64,000 nt of DNA from an uncultured bacterium (GCA_903868125.1 CAIPUE010000015.1:1-64000); one strand, 5' to 3'; numbered from the stretch's first letter, positions 8,699 through 18,486 are shown. Notes: generated by a model not told the origin, from the letters alone. A program made the numbers and translations.

Positions 8699-9452
8699 AT
8701 TCATACACAATGTTTCCAATCGCTGTAATAACAGCTGTTTCTGCCTTGAGTATCAAATCGCCGAGAGATAGGGTTGTAATGTTATTTTCAACAAAAAAAT
8801 CAAATTCTTTGCTTGAGAACCCACCCTCGGGACCTATTATAACGAGAATTTTTTCGTTTTTAGAAATGGGATTTTCTCTTAAATAAGTTTTCATTTTAAA
8901 ATCTGCACTTCTTTCAGTAAGCGCTAAAATTCTGTCAAATTTTTCGTCAGAAATTAATTCTTTTATTGCATAAAGCTTAAAACAAGTCGGGATAGAGGCT
9001 CTTTCGCATTGTTTTGAGGCTTCAAACATGATTTTTTGCCATTTGGAAATTTTTTGTTCAATAACACTTTTTTTTAAAGCGCAGTTATCGGTAAAAATCG
9101 GATACACACCATCAACACCGAGTTCTGTCGCCTTTTCTATTATCAATGCCTGAGCATCGCTTCTTAAAGGTGATTGCGCTAAGTAAAGCTTAAAATCAAG
9201 ATTGCGAGTGGATTTGTAACTTTTAATAATTTTGACCTCCATCGAATTTGAAGTTATTTTTTCGATTTCACATTCGTATTGGACTTGGTTTTCGTCAATC
9301 AGTAATATATTTTCGCCGATTTTTGCGCGCAGAGATTTTGCGATATGATTATAATTCTCTTTATCTGCAATAGTTACAATATTATTGCTTAAATTATTTG
9401 AACTAATAAAAAAATGTGGCACAGATAATCTTCCTAATCCTTTTAATTTCAT
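8691..9452 (-). CDS. rsmE: 16S rRNA m3U1498 methyltransferase RsmE
   Basis: RsmE is a SPOUT-family enzyme that methylates U1498 of 16S rRNA. The 253-residue sequence has the N-terminal PUA-like region (HIAKSLRAKIGENILLIDE), the SAM-binding GPEGGFSSKEFDF (about 207-219) and the C-terminal knot motif LGDLILKAETAVITAI. Length is normal. It overlaps the start of the CCA enzyme by 8 bp, so the two are probably translationally coupled. Confidence 0.92.
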   Translation of the reverse strand: MKLKGLGRLSVPHFFISSNNLSNNIVTIADKENYNHIAKSLRAKIGENILLIDENQVQYECEIEKITSNSMEVKIIKSYKSTRNLDFKLYLAQSPLRSDAQALIIEKATELGVDGVYPIFTDNCALKKSVIEQKISKWQKIMFEASKQCERASIPTCFKLYAIKELISDEKFDRILALTERSADFKMKTYLRENPISKNEKILVIIGPEGGFSSKEFDFFVENNITTLSLGDLILKAETAVITAIGNIVYEYE

Positions 9453-9494
9453 TTAGAATAATACGCCAAAAAAGTCTATTATTCAATTGAAAAT

Positions 9495-9519
9495 AAAAAA
9501 GGGACGGCAATCGTCCCCC
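9495..9519 (-). terminator. Terminator of the flagellar fliJ-fliK-hook operon
   Basis: GGGACG (9501-9506) pairs with CGTCCC (9512-9517). On the minus strand the hairpin is followed by six T, directly downstream of the hook-protein gene. Confidence 0.75.
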
Positions 9520-9576
9520 TAGTCCTTTAAAAATGGAGTTTGTGAGTGAAAAGTCTCTAATTATTCTCTTTCTATG

Positions 9577-10413
9577 TTATGAACCGACCAATTTTAATGC
9601 TTCTTCTAATAGCTGTTTGTTTGATGAAATAAGCTTGTTTGTTAATTCCATCTGAACCTTTGCCTGTTGAAAATACGCAATATTACCCTTAAAATCAACA
9701 TTGGATAACTCAAGCAATCCTGAACGTATTTCGCCTCTTCCCATTACAGGACTGCCCGAGTCCTCAGTTGCGATAAATTGGCCGTTCTTAATTTCATATA
9801 GCCCTGCGGGGTTGTGGAAATTCATATTTGCTACTTTATATAACGGAACTACTTTTTGCCCTTTATCAGCCTTACCGTAGAGTACGCCGTCACCTTTTAT
9901 TTCGTAATCATCATACTTCCCTAAATATTTTCCGTTATTAGGATCAATCCACATCTTAATATTTGTGGTTGGAATATTCATTGCACCGCCATTTAAAGAT
10001 GTTTGTTGGTAAAGATCAGCGTTAAGCGAGCTTGTACCTTGCATTATTTCGCCTTTGTCGTTCAAAATATATCCCTGAACAGTATTTCCGTCTTTATTTT
10101 TATAAACGCCTTCTTTATCAAATGTAAATTCGCCATGACGAGTGTAAATGTTCTTTCCATCAGGATTTTTTACTACGAAATATCCTTGACCTTCTAAAAA
10201 TAGATTAGAAGTTGAAGTCCCCGGCATTGATTTACCTTGAGCTATTTTTTTGTTTGGATTATCCATTATAGCTCCGCCTAAGAAGGTTTGAAAATTAACT
10301 TGATTTTCCTTGAAGCCCGGTGTATAAATATTACCAAGGTTTTCGGCCAAAACATCCATCCAATTAACAGTTGCCTTTTGAGTATTCAAAGCAGTTATAA
10401 ACGAATCATTCAT
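9577..10413 (-). CDS. Flagellar hook / basal-body rod protein (FlgE/FlgF/FlgG family)
   Basis: About 279 residues. The N-terminus (FITALNTQKATVNWMDVLAENLGNIYTPGFKENQVNF) is the flagellar rod/hook signature, in which the ANN/LGN-x-x-T-x-G-F element drives assembly. The middle has LFLEGQGYFVVKNPDGKNIYTRHGEFTFDKEG, typical of the FlgE/F/G D1 domain, and the C-terminus ends with the helical SGLLELSNVDF...KLISSNKQLLEEALKLV. I chose ATG 10413 because AAGGAG lies 7 nt upstream. It overlaps fliK by 8 bp. The position after fliK favours FlgE, but the length is nearer FlgG/FlgF, so I leave the symbol open. It is exported through the FliI-driven pathway. Confidence 0.85.
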   Translation of the reverse strand: MNDSFITALNTQKATVNWMDVLAENLGNIYTPGFKENQVNFQTFLGGAIMDNPNKKIAQGKSMPGTSTSNLFLEGQGYFVVKNPDGKNIYTRHGEFTFDKEGVYKNKDGNTVQGYILNDKGEIMQGTSSLNADLYQQTSLNGGAMNIPTTNIKMWIDPNNGKYLGKYDDYEIKGDGVLYGKADKGQKVVPLYKVANMNFHNPAGLYEIKNGQFIATEDSGSPVMGRGEIRSGLLELSNVDFKGNIAYFQQAKVQMELTNKLISSNKQLLEEALKLVGS

Positions 10414-11278
10414 TTTCATTCTCCTTATTTTTATTATTTTGTTGTTGTTTTTGTTCTTGTTTTGGCTGATTGCGGTACGATAATTCATTGTACGGTAAGT
10501 TTTGCTCATTAAAACTTTGTCTTAAGCCTGCAATATTATTTTTCAAATACTGCTCAACAGCAGCGCTTCCAGGAATAAAGTTTGCACTTAACGTTCCTTC
10601 TTTGTCTACTTTCATAATAACGGCTATGTCATTATCAAAATCTATTCTGAATGATTTACCTGTTTTGACTGAGTCGTTTAGTGCATTCAATAAGGTCGCG
10701 GAAACCTGTACGGTTGATTGTGTGGCTTCTGATTTAATATCTGTAAAAGTATTGCTCCCGACACCTGAATTAGCCGTCTGATTAGCTTGAGCCGACATTT
10801 GTTGATTTTGCACCAAGTTCAGAAAAAAGACTGTATCATTATTATCCATTTTAATTGCTTGACTGTAATCGTTGTTTGTTTTGGTTTTCGAGTCCGTTTT
10901 AGAGCCGGAATCGATAGCTTGAGGTTTTTGATTAAAACCATTTTTAACCTCGTTTAGAGATGCTATTTTTAAATTCAATTCGCTTAAAGGATCTGAAAAT
11001 TTAGCAATTTGAAGATTTTTGGCTACTTTATCCTGCTCGATTGCTAATTTATCTTCCTCAATTGGTTGGGCATTATTATTTTTCACATTTGTTTCTGCAA
11101 TTTGGGTTTTATTGACGTCATTAGCCTGAGGATTTTGATTTTCTTGGGTCGCAACAGTTGCTAATTCGTCTTTAAAGGTTTTAGTACCGTCTTTTGTGAC
11201 AGTACCGGCAGTCGCAGATGTTGAAGTTTCCGCCGTTGTTTTTGCTGCTGCAGGTATTGTTGTTGATTCAATATTCAT
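10406..11278 (-). CDS. fliK: FliK-like flagellar hook-length control protein
   Basis: The 290-residue protein has a long low-complexity, Ala/Thr/Asn/Gln-rich N-terminal region. A compact C-terminal domain (about 200-270) contains SFRIDFDNDIAVIMKVDKEGTLSANFIPGSAAVEQYLKNNIAGLRQSFNEQNL; its order of a short beta region, then a helix with LRQSFNEQNL, matches the Flg_hook domain of FliK. The tail is Gln/Asn/Lys-rich. It overlaps fliJ by 11 bp upstream and the hook gene by 8 bp downstream. The FliK call rests on the C-terminal pattern and the neighbours, not on overall identity. Confidence 0.75.
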   Translation of the reverse strand: MNIESTTIPAAAKTTAETSTSATAGTVTKDGTKTFKDELATVATQENQNPQANDVNKTQIAETNVKNNNAQPIEEDKLAIEQDKVAKNLQIAKFSDPLSELNLKIASLNEVKNGFNQKPQAIDSGSKTDSKTKTNNDYSQAIKMDNNDTVFFLNLVQNQQMSAQANQTANSGVGSNTFTDIKSEATQSTVQVSATLLNALNDSVKTGKSFRIDFDNDIAVIMKVDKEGTLSANFIPGSAAVEQYLKNNIAGLRQSFNEQNLPYNELSYRNQPKQEQKQQQNNKNKENENE

Positions 11279-11780
11279 CTAAAGTTTCACCTTCCATAAT
11301 TCTAAATTCTATTGGGTCAATCTGTCTTAAGATTTCTTCGTCTGCAATTTTTTCCTGAGTACTTCGAAAATGTCTTTGTACGCCTATTTCGGAAAGGGTT
11401 TTCAGTTCTACCTTTTTTTCTTCGTCCAGATATGCTTCTTTGTTCTTTTCCTTGTGTTTTTCTAGGACTTTTACGGCTTTTTCAAGTTCAACCAGTTTTT
11501 GGATTTCTTCTTGAAGCTTTATAACTTTTTCTTGCTTTATTACTTCAAGCGTTTTTCCTTTTTCCCAAAGATGATGTAAGTATTTGTCGTAAGATTCCAG
11601 CATCAGCCCATCAGCCTGTCTTTGATTATGTTTTGTCAATTCAATTTCGCCGGTATTTTGCCTGATATTTTGTTCAGCGATGGCAAGTTCGTGTTGTGCG
11701 TGTTGCACTGCTAAAAGCTGTTCTTCCTTCTTTCGAATTCTAAAATCAAGTATTTTCTGTAATCGATAGACAAATGGCAT
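11268..11780 (-). CDS. fliJ: FliJ-like flagellar export coiled-coil protein
   Basis: The 170-residue, almost wholly helical and highly charged protein starts with FVYRLQKILDFRIRKKEEQLLAVQHAQHEL, the pattern of FliJ, the central stalk of the export ATPase. Heptad-like coiled coil continues to about residue 140. It is the first gene of fliJ-fliK-hook, with a short overlap. FliJ normally neighbours fliI; here fliI is 4.3 kb downstream. Confidence 0.78.
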   Translation of the reverse strand: MPFVYRLQKILDFRIRKKEEQLLAVQHAQHELAIAEQNIRQNTGEIELTKHNQRQADGLMLESYDKYLHHLWEKGKTLEVIKQEKVIKLQEEIQKLVELEKAVKVLEKHKEKNKEAYLDEEKKVELKTLSEIGVQRHFRSTQEKIADEEILRQIDPIEFRIMEGETLDEY

Positions 11781-11969
11781 GGTTAAACTACACTTTCACA
11801 CAATTATTATGTAACTTTAAACCACTTTTTTACACATCCAAATGTATGATTATCCTACGAATTTATATTAATGATTATTCAGAATAAGTCAAAACAGGTA
11901 AATTTTTTCCGCAGCCTCTACAGAAAAACTTTTTTTGATGATACAATATTAAAATAGGGGTAATTTTGG

Positions 11970-13844
11970 ATGAGTAATGTAACATTTGAAGATGTTGTTT
12001 CCCAAATCAAGGATAAGCTGGATGTTTTAGATGTCGTCTCAAAAGACGTTATCTTAAAGAAAAATGGTGGAAATTATTGGGGATTATGCCCGTTTCATAA
12101 AGAAAAAACACCGTCATTTTCAGTCAATCCTGCGAAAGGGATTTATAAATGTTTTGGTTGTGGCGAGGGCGGAGACGCTTTAACTTACCTGCTTAAAACT
12201 CGCGGGACTACTTTTAAAGAACTTATCAAAGACCTTGCAAGCGAGTTTGGACTGGAATTGCCAAATACATTTTCGGGCGTTAAAAATAAAGACGTAAGAG
12301 AACAAATGATTAAGGCATGTTCAAAAGCCGCTGAATATTATCAACACTTGTTATTCGCCTCCTCAAATGGCGCCAATGCTCTGTCTTATTTGAATAATCG
12401 CGGGATTGATGAAAAAATTATCAAGCGATACCTCCTCGGGTTTGCAGGTAAAGAACCAAACCATCTTTATATCTCACTCAAAGATAAATTCCCTAACGAT
12501 ATTCTGGAAAAAGCAGGCTTAATTCTAAAAACACAAAAAGGCGATTTTATTGATAGATTCAGAAACAGGATTATAATCCCAATCCACGACGAAAACGGCG
12601 ATATCGTGGCGTTCGGAGCTAGAGCTATTGAGGAAGGACAAAACCCGAAATATTTAAATTCATCCGATTCATTAATTTACAACAAAAGTAAGCTTTTATA
12701 CGGGCTTTATTTTGCAAAAGACAGTATTAAGCAATCCGACAGCATAATTATTATGGAAGGTTATTTTGACGTAATTTCAGCCCAAGCACACGGAATCGAA
12801 AACTGCGTTGCTTCTTGCGGAACTTCACTGACTTCTGAACATATAAAATTAATTTCCAGATATTCAAAATCAAGAAAAATATATCTGGGGTTTGACACAG
12901 ATTCAGCAGGGATTAGAGCGACCCAAAGAGGTGCCGAAATTATCAAAGAAGCTTTTACCGGTCTTGGAAACATTAAACAGTTCGATGAAAGCTATACAAG
13001 TTCGAACAACGACAAATACGCATGCGAAATTCGTGTAATAACTCCGCCCGAAGGCAAAGACCCTGACGAATTCATTCGTAATGTCGGTGCCGAGGCTTAT
13101 TTTAAGCACCTTGAACATGCCCCGTTGTTAATAGATTTCCAGATAAACGAAGTACTAAAACATAAGAATGAAGCGAAAACGCCTAATGAAAAACTAAAAT
13201 TGGTTAAAGAAATTATCCCTATATTGGCTGAAATCCAAAATAAAATTATTTTGTCCGAGTACGTTAAAATGGTTGCCGCGGCGCTAAATATAGACGAAAA
13301 TGCTATGATGTCAGAAATTAAACAAATCGATTCGGAATATCAGGTTTCAAGTCATAATATTAACCCAATTGTAACAAAATCTTCAAATATCCTCGAAAAA
13401 ACGCAAAAAAATTTATTGAGCCTTTATTTAGTATATGAAACCCCTTTCTCATTTAAAGAACTAAAAGAAATGATTAAGGATGTCGATTTTAGTAATGAAA
13501 AATTAATAATTGTTAAAACTACAATTGACAAATTAATATGTAGCGTAAATAATGTAAAAGCATTAATTGAGGAATTATACACTAATTTTGCTCAAGACGA
13601 AGAAATAAAGGTAATTATAACGGATTTAATATGCATATCAGAAACATTTAATAAATTATCCCGCAAAGACTTTAAATCAATTATTGATGAAAATATCAAT
13701 AAAATTAATAATTGTTTTTTAGATGTTGAAAAAACCGAAATGAGAAATTTATACAAAAATGTGAATGATGATGAAAATGAAGCACTGAAAATACAAATGC
13801 AGCTTAGAGATAAGATAAATAGTAGACTGACTGGAGATAATTAA
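11970..13844 (+). CDS. dnaG: DNA primase DnaG
   Basis: DnaG makes RNA primers at replication forks. The 624-residue protein has the N-terminal CHC2-type zinc finger ([29 protein letters not shown], about 41-69), the primase catalytic core with [15 protein letters not shown], and the TOPRIM motifs [13 protein letters not shown] (about 258-270) and GFDTDSAG. The C-terminal DnaB-binding region is less conserved. A GGGG ribosome binding site precedes the ATG. The stop codon overlaps the rpoD start by one base (TAATG), so dnaG-rpoD is an operon, as in many bacteria. Confidence 0.96.
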   Translation: MSNVTFEDVVSQIKDKLDVLDVVSKDVILKKNGGNYWGLCPFHKEKTPSFSVNPAKGIYKCFGCGEGGDALTYLLKTRGTTFKELIKDLASEFGLELPNTFSGVKNKDVREQMIKACSKAAEYYQHLLFASSNGANALSYLNNRGIDEKIIKRYLLGFAGKEPNHLYISLKDKFPNDILEKAGLILKTQKGDFIDRFRNRIIIPIHDENGDIVAFGARAIEEGQNPKYLNSSDSLIYNKSKLLYGLYFAKDSIKQSDSIIIMEGYFDVISAQAHGIENCVASCGTSLTSEHIKLISRYSKSRKIYLGFDTDSAGIRATQRGAEIIKEAFTGLGNIKQFDESYTSSNNDKYACEIRVITPPEGKDPDEFIRNVGAEAYFKHLEHAPLLIDFQINEVLKHKNEAKTPNEKLKLVKEIIPILAEIQNKIILSEYVKMVAAALNIDENAMMSEIKQIDSEYQVSSHNINPIVTKSSNILEKTQKNLLSLYLVYETPFSFKELKEMIKDVDFSNEKLIIVKTTIDKLICSVNNVKALIEELYTNFAQDEEIKVIITDLICISETFNKLSRKDFKSIIDENINKINNCFLDVEKTEMRNLYKNVNDDENEALKIQMQLRDKINSRLTGDN

Positions 13845-14950
13845 TGAACAAAAAAAGACAACCCTGTAATTCTGTCGTAAGTATAATTGAAGAGGACGAA
13901 ACAAATTTATTAGATTCAGAAGACAAAGGCGATGAAGATGATATTGTACAGGATGTACATACTCCTTACATGCATATGGAAATAGGCACCGATAATATAG
14001 AGGATATTGTTTCCTCGGCTAAAATCGGCAGAAATATGGAAGATATATTTATGCTTGATACCCATGAGCATGATTCCCACACTTCTGATTTTGAAATTCC
14101 TAAAGGCATAGCCGTTGATGACCCTGTTAGATTATATTTAAGAGAAATCGGTAGAATTAAACTCCTTTCAGCTAATGAGGAAATCGAATTAGCCAGAAAG
14201 ATTATTCAAGGCGGAACCCCTGGTGCGATTGCAAAAAGAAAACTTGTCCAAGCAAACTTGAGACTCGTTGTAAGTATTGCAAAAAAATACGTAGGGCGCG
14301 GAATGTTATTCTTAGACCTTATCCAAGAGGGAAACTTGGGGCTAATCAGAGCAGCAGAGAAGTTTGACCACGAAAGAGGGTTTAAGTTCTCAACATATGC
14401 AACTTGGTGGATTAGGCAAGCGATTACAAGAGCGATTGCGGATCAGGCTCGTACTATCAGAATTCCGGTTCATATGGTTGAAACAATTAACAAGCTTAAA
14501 AAAATTACAAGAAGACTTGCTCAAGAGCTTTCAAGAAAACCGACAGAAGACGAATTAGCTATCGAAATGAACGTTAGCATACCAAAGCTTAGAGAAATCA
14601 TTAAAATCGCCCAAGAACCTTTGTCTTTAGAAACTCCTATCGGAAAAGAAGAAGACTCAAGACTTGGTGATTTTATTGAAGATAAAGAAGCGGATGCACC
14701 TGTTAAAACAGTAGCTTCAGAACTTTTAAGAGAAGATCTTGCCGAAGTTTTATGTACGCTTTCACCTAGAGAACGTGATGTTTTGAGATTGCGTTTCGGT
14801 ATGGACGACGGTCGTCAACGTACTTTAGAGGAAGTCGGACAATTGTTCGGCGTAACTCGTGAACGTATCAGACAAATCGAGGCAAAAGCTTTGAGAAAAC
14901 TCAGACACCCGAACCGTAGCAAAAGGCTTAGAGAATACGTCGAAGGCTAG
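13844..14950 (+). CDS. rpoD: Primary RNA polymerase sigma factor (sigma70)
   Basis: This 368-residue sigma factor starts with a short acidic region ([18 protein letters not shown]). Region 1.2 is [13 protein letters not shown], region 2 is [38 protein letters not shown] followed by [17 protein letters not shown], region 3 is [13 protein letters not shown], and region 4 is [48 protein letters not shown]. This is the group 1 pattern; the size is typical of cyanobacterial or Gram-positive primary sigma factors. It is coupled to dnaG. The window's promoters (TTGACA/TATAAT type) agree with its recognition helices. Confidence 0.96.
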   Translation: MNKKRQPCNSVVSIIEEDETNLLDSEDKGDEDDIVQDVHTPYMHMEIGTDNIEDIVSSAKIGRNMEDIFMLDTHEHDSHTSDFEIPKGIAVDDPVRLYLREIGRIKLLSANEEIELARKIIQGGTPGAIAKRKLVQANLRLVVSIAKKYVGRGMLFLDLIQEGNLGLIRAAEKFDHERGFKFSTYATWWIRQAITRAIADQARTIRIPVHMVETINKLKKITRRLAQELSRKPTEDELAIEMNVSIPKLREIIKIAQEPLSLETPIGKEEDSRLGDFIEDKEADAPVKTVASELLREDLAEVLCTLSPRERDVLRLRFGMDDGRQRTLEEVGQLFGVTRERIRQIEAKALRKLRHPNRSKRLREYVEG

Positions 14951-15071
14951 GCGAGAGTAAAAAGGGAAAAGTAAGCGGTAAGCGGTAAGCGGTAAACGGT
15001 GGCAAAACTGTTCGACTTTTCGATTTTTTAACTGGAAACAAGCAACAAGCCCAAGAGCGTTAAAGTAGTAA

Positions 15072-15095
15072 GTAGGGTGCGGATTTAACCGCACC
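15072..15095 (+). repeat. REP-like palindrome with GTAG head
   Basis: GTAG is followed by GGTGCGG (15076-15082) and its complement CCGCACC (15089-15095), a 7-bp stem. It is a member of the dispersed family described in the findings. Confidence 0.75.
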
Positions 15096-15204
15096 GTCAA
15101 TAAGCCCGAAAAGAAGTAAAAAGTGAAAATTAAAAAGTAAGCGCGAACCGCAAAACTGTTCGACTTTTTAACTGGAAACAAGCAACAAGCCCAAGAGCGT
15201 TAAA

Positions 15205-15228
15205 GTAGGTCGGGCATACCTGCCCACC
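15205..15228 (+). repeat. REP-like palindrome with GTAG head
   Basis: GTAG (15205-15208) precedes an imperfect palindrome with GGGCA/TGCCC stem. Confidence 0.7.
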
Positions 15229-15243
15229 AACAAAAAGCCCAAG

Positions 15244-15650
15244 GTGCAATAAAACTAGTAAGCCGATAAAACGAAAAAAATCAGTAGTAATTCAAGAAGA
15301 TTAATAAAGGCGGAATTTAGACAATTAGGTGTTGAGCTGTAAAAAGAGATGCGAGGGGTAAAGCACAATAATTGAAGGCTAATGAAATAATGCCCGAGTG
15401 CAATAAAACCAGTAAGCCGATAAAACGGAAAAATCAGTAGTAATTCGAAAAGATTAATAAATGCGGAATTTAGACAATTAGGTGTTGAGGTGTAAAAAGA
15501 GATGCGAGGGTTAAAGCACAGCAATTGAGGGCTAACGAAACAATGCCCGAGTGCAATAAAACTAGTAAGCCGATAAAACGAAAAAAATCAGTAGTAATTC
15601 GAAAAGATTAATAAAGGCGGCAATAAAACAATTAGGTGTTGAGGTGTAAA
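15244..15650. repeat. 153-154-bp tandem repeat abutting yebC
   Basis: Copies start at 15244, 15398 and 15551; the third is partial and runs into the yebC start. Each copy contains GTGCAATAAAACTAGTAAGC and ends with an AATTAGGTGTTGAGGTGTAAAAA stretch (split here by small changes). In the last copy that end lies immediately before the yebC ATG, so it holds the yebC ribosome binding region. A translated frame at 15255-15524 (-) is itself repetitive and I do not regard it as coding. Confidence 0.9.
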
Positions 15651-15652
15651 AA

Positions 15653-16396
15653 ATGTCGGGGCATTCAAAATGGGCGACGATAAAACGTAAAAAAGCGAAA
15701 ATAGATTCGGCGCGAGCGGTTGTATTTCAAAGATATTCAAGAGAATTAATGGTTTCAGCAAGATTGGGCGGAGCTGATTTGGCGTCAAATTTTAGATTGA
15801 GAACGGCTGTTGATAGGGCAAAATCTGCAGGACTGCCTGCGGACAATATTAAACGTGCCATTGAAAAAGGTGCGGGCATGGGAAGTGGCGACAACTTTGA
15901 GGAGCTTACTTATGAGGGGTATGCCGCCGGCGGTGTTGCTGTTTTTATTGAGGCAATGACCGATAATAGAAACAGAACCGCTGGAGATATAAGAAGTTAT
16001 TTTACCAAATACAACGGCAATTTGGGCGAGAACGGTTGTGTGAGTTGGATGTTTAAACCGGTTGGACTTGTAAGTTTTAACAAATCAGTAGATTTTGAAA
16101 AATTATTTGAAACGGCGGTAGAACTTGGCGCTGATGATATTCAGGAAGATGATGAAGAATACAAGGTTGTGACTTCGGTTGAGAACTTTCAAGCAGTGTT
16201 TGAGGGGCTTGAAACAGAGGGGTTTAAAAATGTAAACGCAGAATTGACAAGATTACCTGAAAACAGCGTTGAGATAACGGATTCAAAAACGGCAAGCCAA
16301 ATTTTAAAACTCTTAGATAAAATCGAAGAACATGATGACGTCCAAAACGTGTATTCAAATTTCGATATTTCAGACGAGATATTAGGCGAAAACTAA
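15653..16396 (+). CDS. yebC: YebC/PmpR-family protein
   Basis: The 247-residue protein begins MSGHSKWATIKRKKAKIDSARAVVFQR, the invariant YebC/TACO1 start. It continues with NIKRAIEKGAG and YEGYAAGGVAVFIEAMTDNRNRTAGDIRSYFTKYNGNLGENGCVSWMF. Family members act as translation factors that help ribosomes through difficult motifs, or as transcription regulators; which applies here is not visible. Length is normal. Its leader consists of the last copy of a 154-bp tandem repeat. Confidence 0.95.
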   Translation: MSGHSKWATIKRKKAKIDSARAVVFQRYSRELMVSARLGGADLASNFRLRTAVDRAKSAGLPADNIKRAIEKGAGMGSGDNFEELTYEGYAAGGVAVFIEAMTDNRNRTAGDIRSYFTKYNGNLGENGCVSWMFKPVGLVSFNKSVDFEKLFETAVELGADDIQEDDEEYKVVTSVENFQAVFEGLETEGFKNVNAELTRLPENSVEITDSKTASQILKLLDKIEEHDDVQNVYSNFDISDEILGEN

Positions 16397-16427
16397 GTTT
16401 AACATTTTGGGTTGGGATTTTTAAAAA

Positions 16428-16462
16428 AGCGAAAGAAATCAAACTGATTTCTTTCGCTTTTT
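16428..16462 (+). terminator. Intrinsic terminator of yebC
   Basis: AGCGAAAGAAATCA and TGATTTCTTTCGCT form a perfect 14-bp stem with a 3-nt loop followed by TTTT. Confidence 0.9.
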
Positions 16463-16480
16463 AGTTTATTTTAAAGCATA

Positions 16481-16505
16481 TTTACTCTTTCAAAAAACTT
16501 TCGTA
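16481..16505. repeat. 25-bp direct repeat, copy of the secY 3' end
   Basis: An exact 25-bp copy of 17148-17172, which spans the last codons and stop of secY. The two copies bracket the orphan gene at 16532-17119. Confidence 0.9.
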
Positions 16506-16509
16506 GATA

Positions 16510-16530
16510 GTAGGGTGGGCTTTAGCCCAC
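16510..16530 (+). repeat. REP-like palindrome with GTAG head
   Basis: GTAG (16510-16513) precedes GTGGGCT/AGCCCAC (16515-16521 and 16524-16530). It sits 2 bp from the stop codon of the orphan gene and can act as a terminator on its strand. Confidence 0.75.
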
Positions 16531-16531
16531 T

Positions 16532-17119
16532 CTACTGGCTAACTTGAAGATATGTGCCGTCCGCTTGCTTTTTGAAAAATTCAGAATAACGATGCCCAGC
16601 AACAACGTCTACAATTTCTACAGAACCATTTGTAGATTTATTAATCATCCCAAACCGTTCCGAAATACCTTTTCTATCAAAATCGACATTATGAATAATC
16701 ATTTCATTATCAATGAATGAAACAAAACGGTTTAATATTACTTTGACTTTTTGTATAATAAGATTATCTATTTGTTGAAGTTTTGCTTCAGCATGTTTCC
16801 AGCCGGCAACATAACCTAATTCTTCCAAAAATATGTTTTCAGAACCTGTCGCTATCATAATATCATTTTCACCTTTTTGTTGCTTTATTCTATTTCCAAC
16901 AAAAACATCTTGATAATATTCTACATCTTTAAATCCTTGATTTTCATCTATATAGGTATATTTTTTATAAGGATATTTCCCGATTCCGTATCCAATTTCT
17001 TCTAGAACAGCATTTCTTATGCCTGATGCTTTTTCTTTAGGTAAATACTTTAAATTAATCAATATCTTACTGCCAAAAGATGGTGAATTCGACTGGGTAT
17101 TAAGAGTATTAACTTTCAT
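16532..17119 (-). CDS. Orphan protein with N-terminal SPSFG motif
   Basis: The 195-residue protein has no recognised family. It starts MKVNTLNTQSNSPSFGSKI; a similar SPSF-T-G element begins another orphan at 41643. The rest is a mixed alpha/beta sequence (LEELGYVAGWKHAEAKL, IVDVVAGHRYSEFFKK) without membrane segments or a classical signal peptide. AAAGGG lies upstream of the ATG. The gene sits between two exact 25-bp copies of the secY terminus, suggesting it was inserted downstream of secY by recombination. Confidence 0.6.
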   Translation of the reverse strand: MKVNTLNTQSNSPSFGSKILINLKYLPKEKASGIRNAVLEEIGYGIGKYPYKKYTYIDENQGFKDVEYYQDVFVGNRIKQQKGENDIMIATGSENIFLEELGYVAGWKHAEAKLQQIDNLIIQKVKVILNRFVSFIDNEMIIHNVDFDRKGISERFGMINKSTNGSVEIVDVVAGHRYSEFFKKQADGTYLQVSQ

Positions 17120-17148
17120 TATTTATCCCTTTTAACTTTACAAATCCT

Positions 17149-18486
17149 TTACTCTTTCAAAAAACTTTCGTAATTTCTTGCAAGTAGGTGAGTTCGGACC
17201 TGATTTATCAAATCAAGCGCAACCCCGACCATGATGATTAAAGATGTTGCCCCAATCCCCTGCAATGTTTTGATGTTTGTTATGTAACTGGTAAAAGATG
17301 GCACAAGTGCAATAATTCCAAGCCCTAACGCTCCGATAAAAGTCGTCTTACTCAAAATCTTATCAAGTGCTTCTGAAGTCGGCTTCCCCGGTTTAATCCC
17401 CGGAATTGAAGAGCCGTGTTTTTTTAAATTAGTCGCAATTTCTTTTGGCTGCATATTAGGCATAATCGATGCGTAAAAGAACGTTAAAGTAACAATCAGC
17501 AAGAAATACAGCACATAATACACTATCCCTGTTGGGCTTAACCATTGATTCAAGTACATAATAAATGTTTTAAGCGCAGGATTATGTATATTCGCCTGCC
17601 CAACTACGCTCAAAACCGTTGTTGGAAACAATAAAATTGCAATCGCAAAGATAATAGGCATAACCCCACCAGGGTTCAATTTGAATGGAATAAACGTACT
17701 TACTCCGCCGTAAACCTTGTTTCCTACCTGTCTTTTCGGGTTAACGATAACAACTTTTCTTGTCGCTTCTTGCATTACGACGATAAAAACCATTGTCGCA
17801 AAGAAAATCGCCAACAAGAACACCAAGCCTAATTGCAGGCTTGAATCTCTCGCAACCATCTGCGCCGTCCTTTGAGCATAGATAGGAATTCCCGAAAGAA
17901 TACCCACAAAGATAATCAAAGACCCGCCGTTTCCGATTCCTTTTTCTGTTATCAGTTCAGAAATCCACATCACAAGCATAGCGCCAGCCGTCAAAACCGC
18001 AACTGAGCTTATGAAAAACAATCCGTGATTGATATTGGGCAAAATGGCACCCGGTAATTTTGTCATAAAAATCATAAAAATTATGGACTGGAACACTGCC
18101 AATAGAACTGTAAACACTCTGGTATACTGAGCAAGCTTTCTTCTGCCGGCTTCACCTTCTTCTTTTTGAAGCTTTTCTAACGATGGAATTACAACCGACA
18201 CCAATTGAACAATAATTGATGAAGTGATGAAAGGTCCAATCCCAAGCGCGAAAATAGAAACTTTTCCTAACGCTCCGCCTGAAAATAAATCCAAAAACCC
18301 TATGATATTATTTTGAGCAGCCATATTGGAAAAAATCTCATTATTAATACCAAATACAGGCATTTGAACTCCAAATCTAAAGGCCGCAATCATTATAAAA
18401 GTAAAGATTATCTTTTCTTTTAACCCTGAAGCATGCCACATTGACATTAAGTCTGATGTGGTTGGCATTTTAACTTTTTGCTGCAT
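17149..18486 (-). CDS. secY: Protein translocase subunit SecY
   Basis: SecY is the channel of the Sec translocon. The 445-residue protein has ten hydrophobic segments, the plug region GGALGKVSIFALGIGPFITSSIIVQLV (about 70-96) and the conserved cytoplasmic loops (KLQKEEGEAGRRKLAQYTR; GGVMPIIFA; GSSIPGIKPGKPTSEAL). Length is normal. The ATG overlaps the rplO stop by one base (TAATG). The gene normally after secY (adk/map/infA) is not there; an orphan gene inside duplicated secY sequence follows instead. Confidence 0.96.
   Translation of the reverse strand: MQQKVKMPTTSDLMSMWHASGLKEKIIFTFIMIAAFRFGVQMPVFGINNEIFSNMAAQNNIIGFLDLFSGGALGKVSIFALGIGPFITSSIIVQLVSVVIPSLEKLQKEEGEAGRRKLAQYTRVFTVLLAVFQSIIFMIFMTKLPGAILPNINHGLFFISSVAVLTAGAMLVMWISELITEKGIGNGGSLIIFVGILSGIPIYAQRTAQMVARDSSLQLGLVFLLAIFFATMVFIVVMQEATRKVVIVNPKRQVGNKVYGGVSTFIPFKLNPGGVMPIIFAIAILLFPTTVLSVVGQANIHNPALKTFIMYLNQWLSPTGIVYYVLYFLLIVTLTFFYASIMPNMQPKEIATNLKKHGSSIPGIKPGKPTSEALDKILSKTTFIGALGLGIIALVPSFTSYITNIKTLQGIGATSLIIMVGVALDLINQVRTHLLARNYESFLKE

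Larger units (their letters stand above)
14950..15243. repeat. Composite repeat cluster downstream of rpoD
   Basis: A degenerate (CGGTAAG/A)n array lies at about 14970-15000. It is followed by a 70-bp block (AAAACTGTTCGACTTTT ... CAAGAGCGTTAAAGTAG) ending at a GTAG palindrome (15072-15095). The whole block then recurs, ending at a second GTAG palindrome (15205-15228). I see no credible gene; the open frame antisense at 14825-15181 is repeat-derived. Confidence 0.85.

Noticed and set aside
15255-15524. 89-codon minus-strand frame over the 154-bp tandem repeat
   Set aside because: Its protein simply repeats with the DNA; no start signals or homology.
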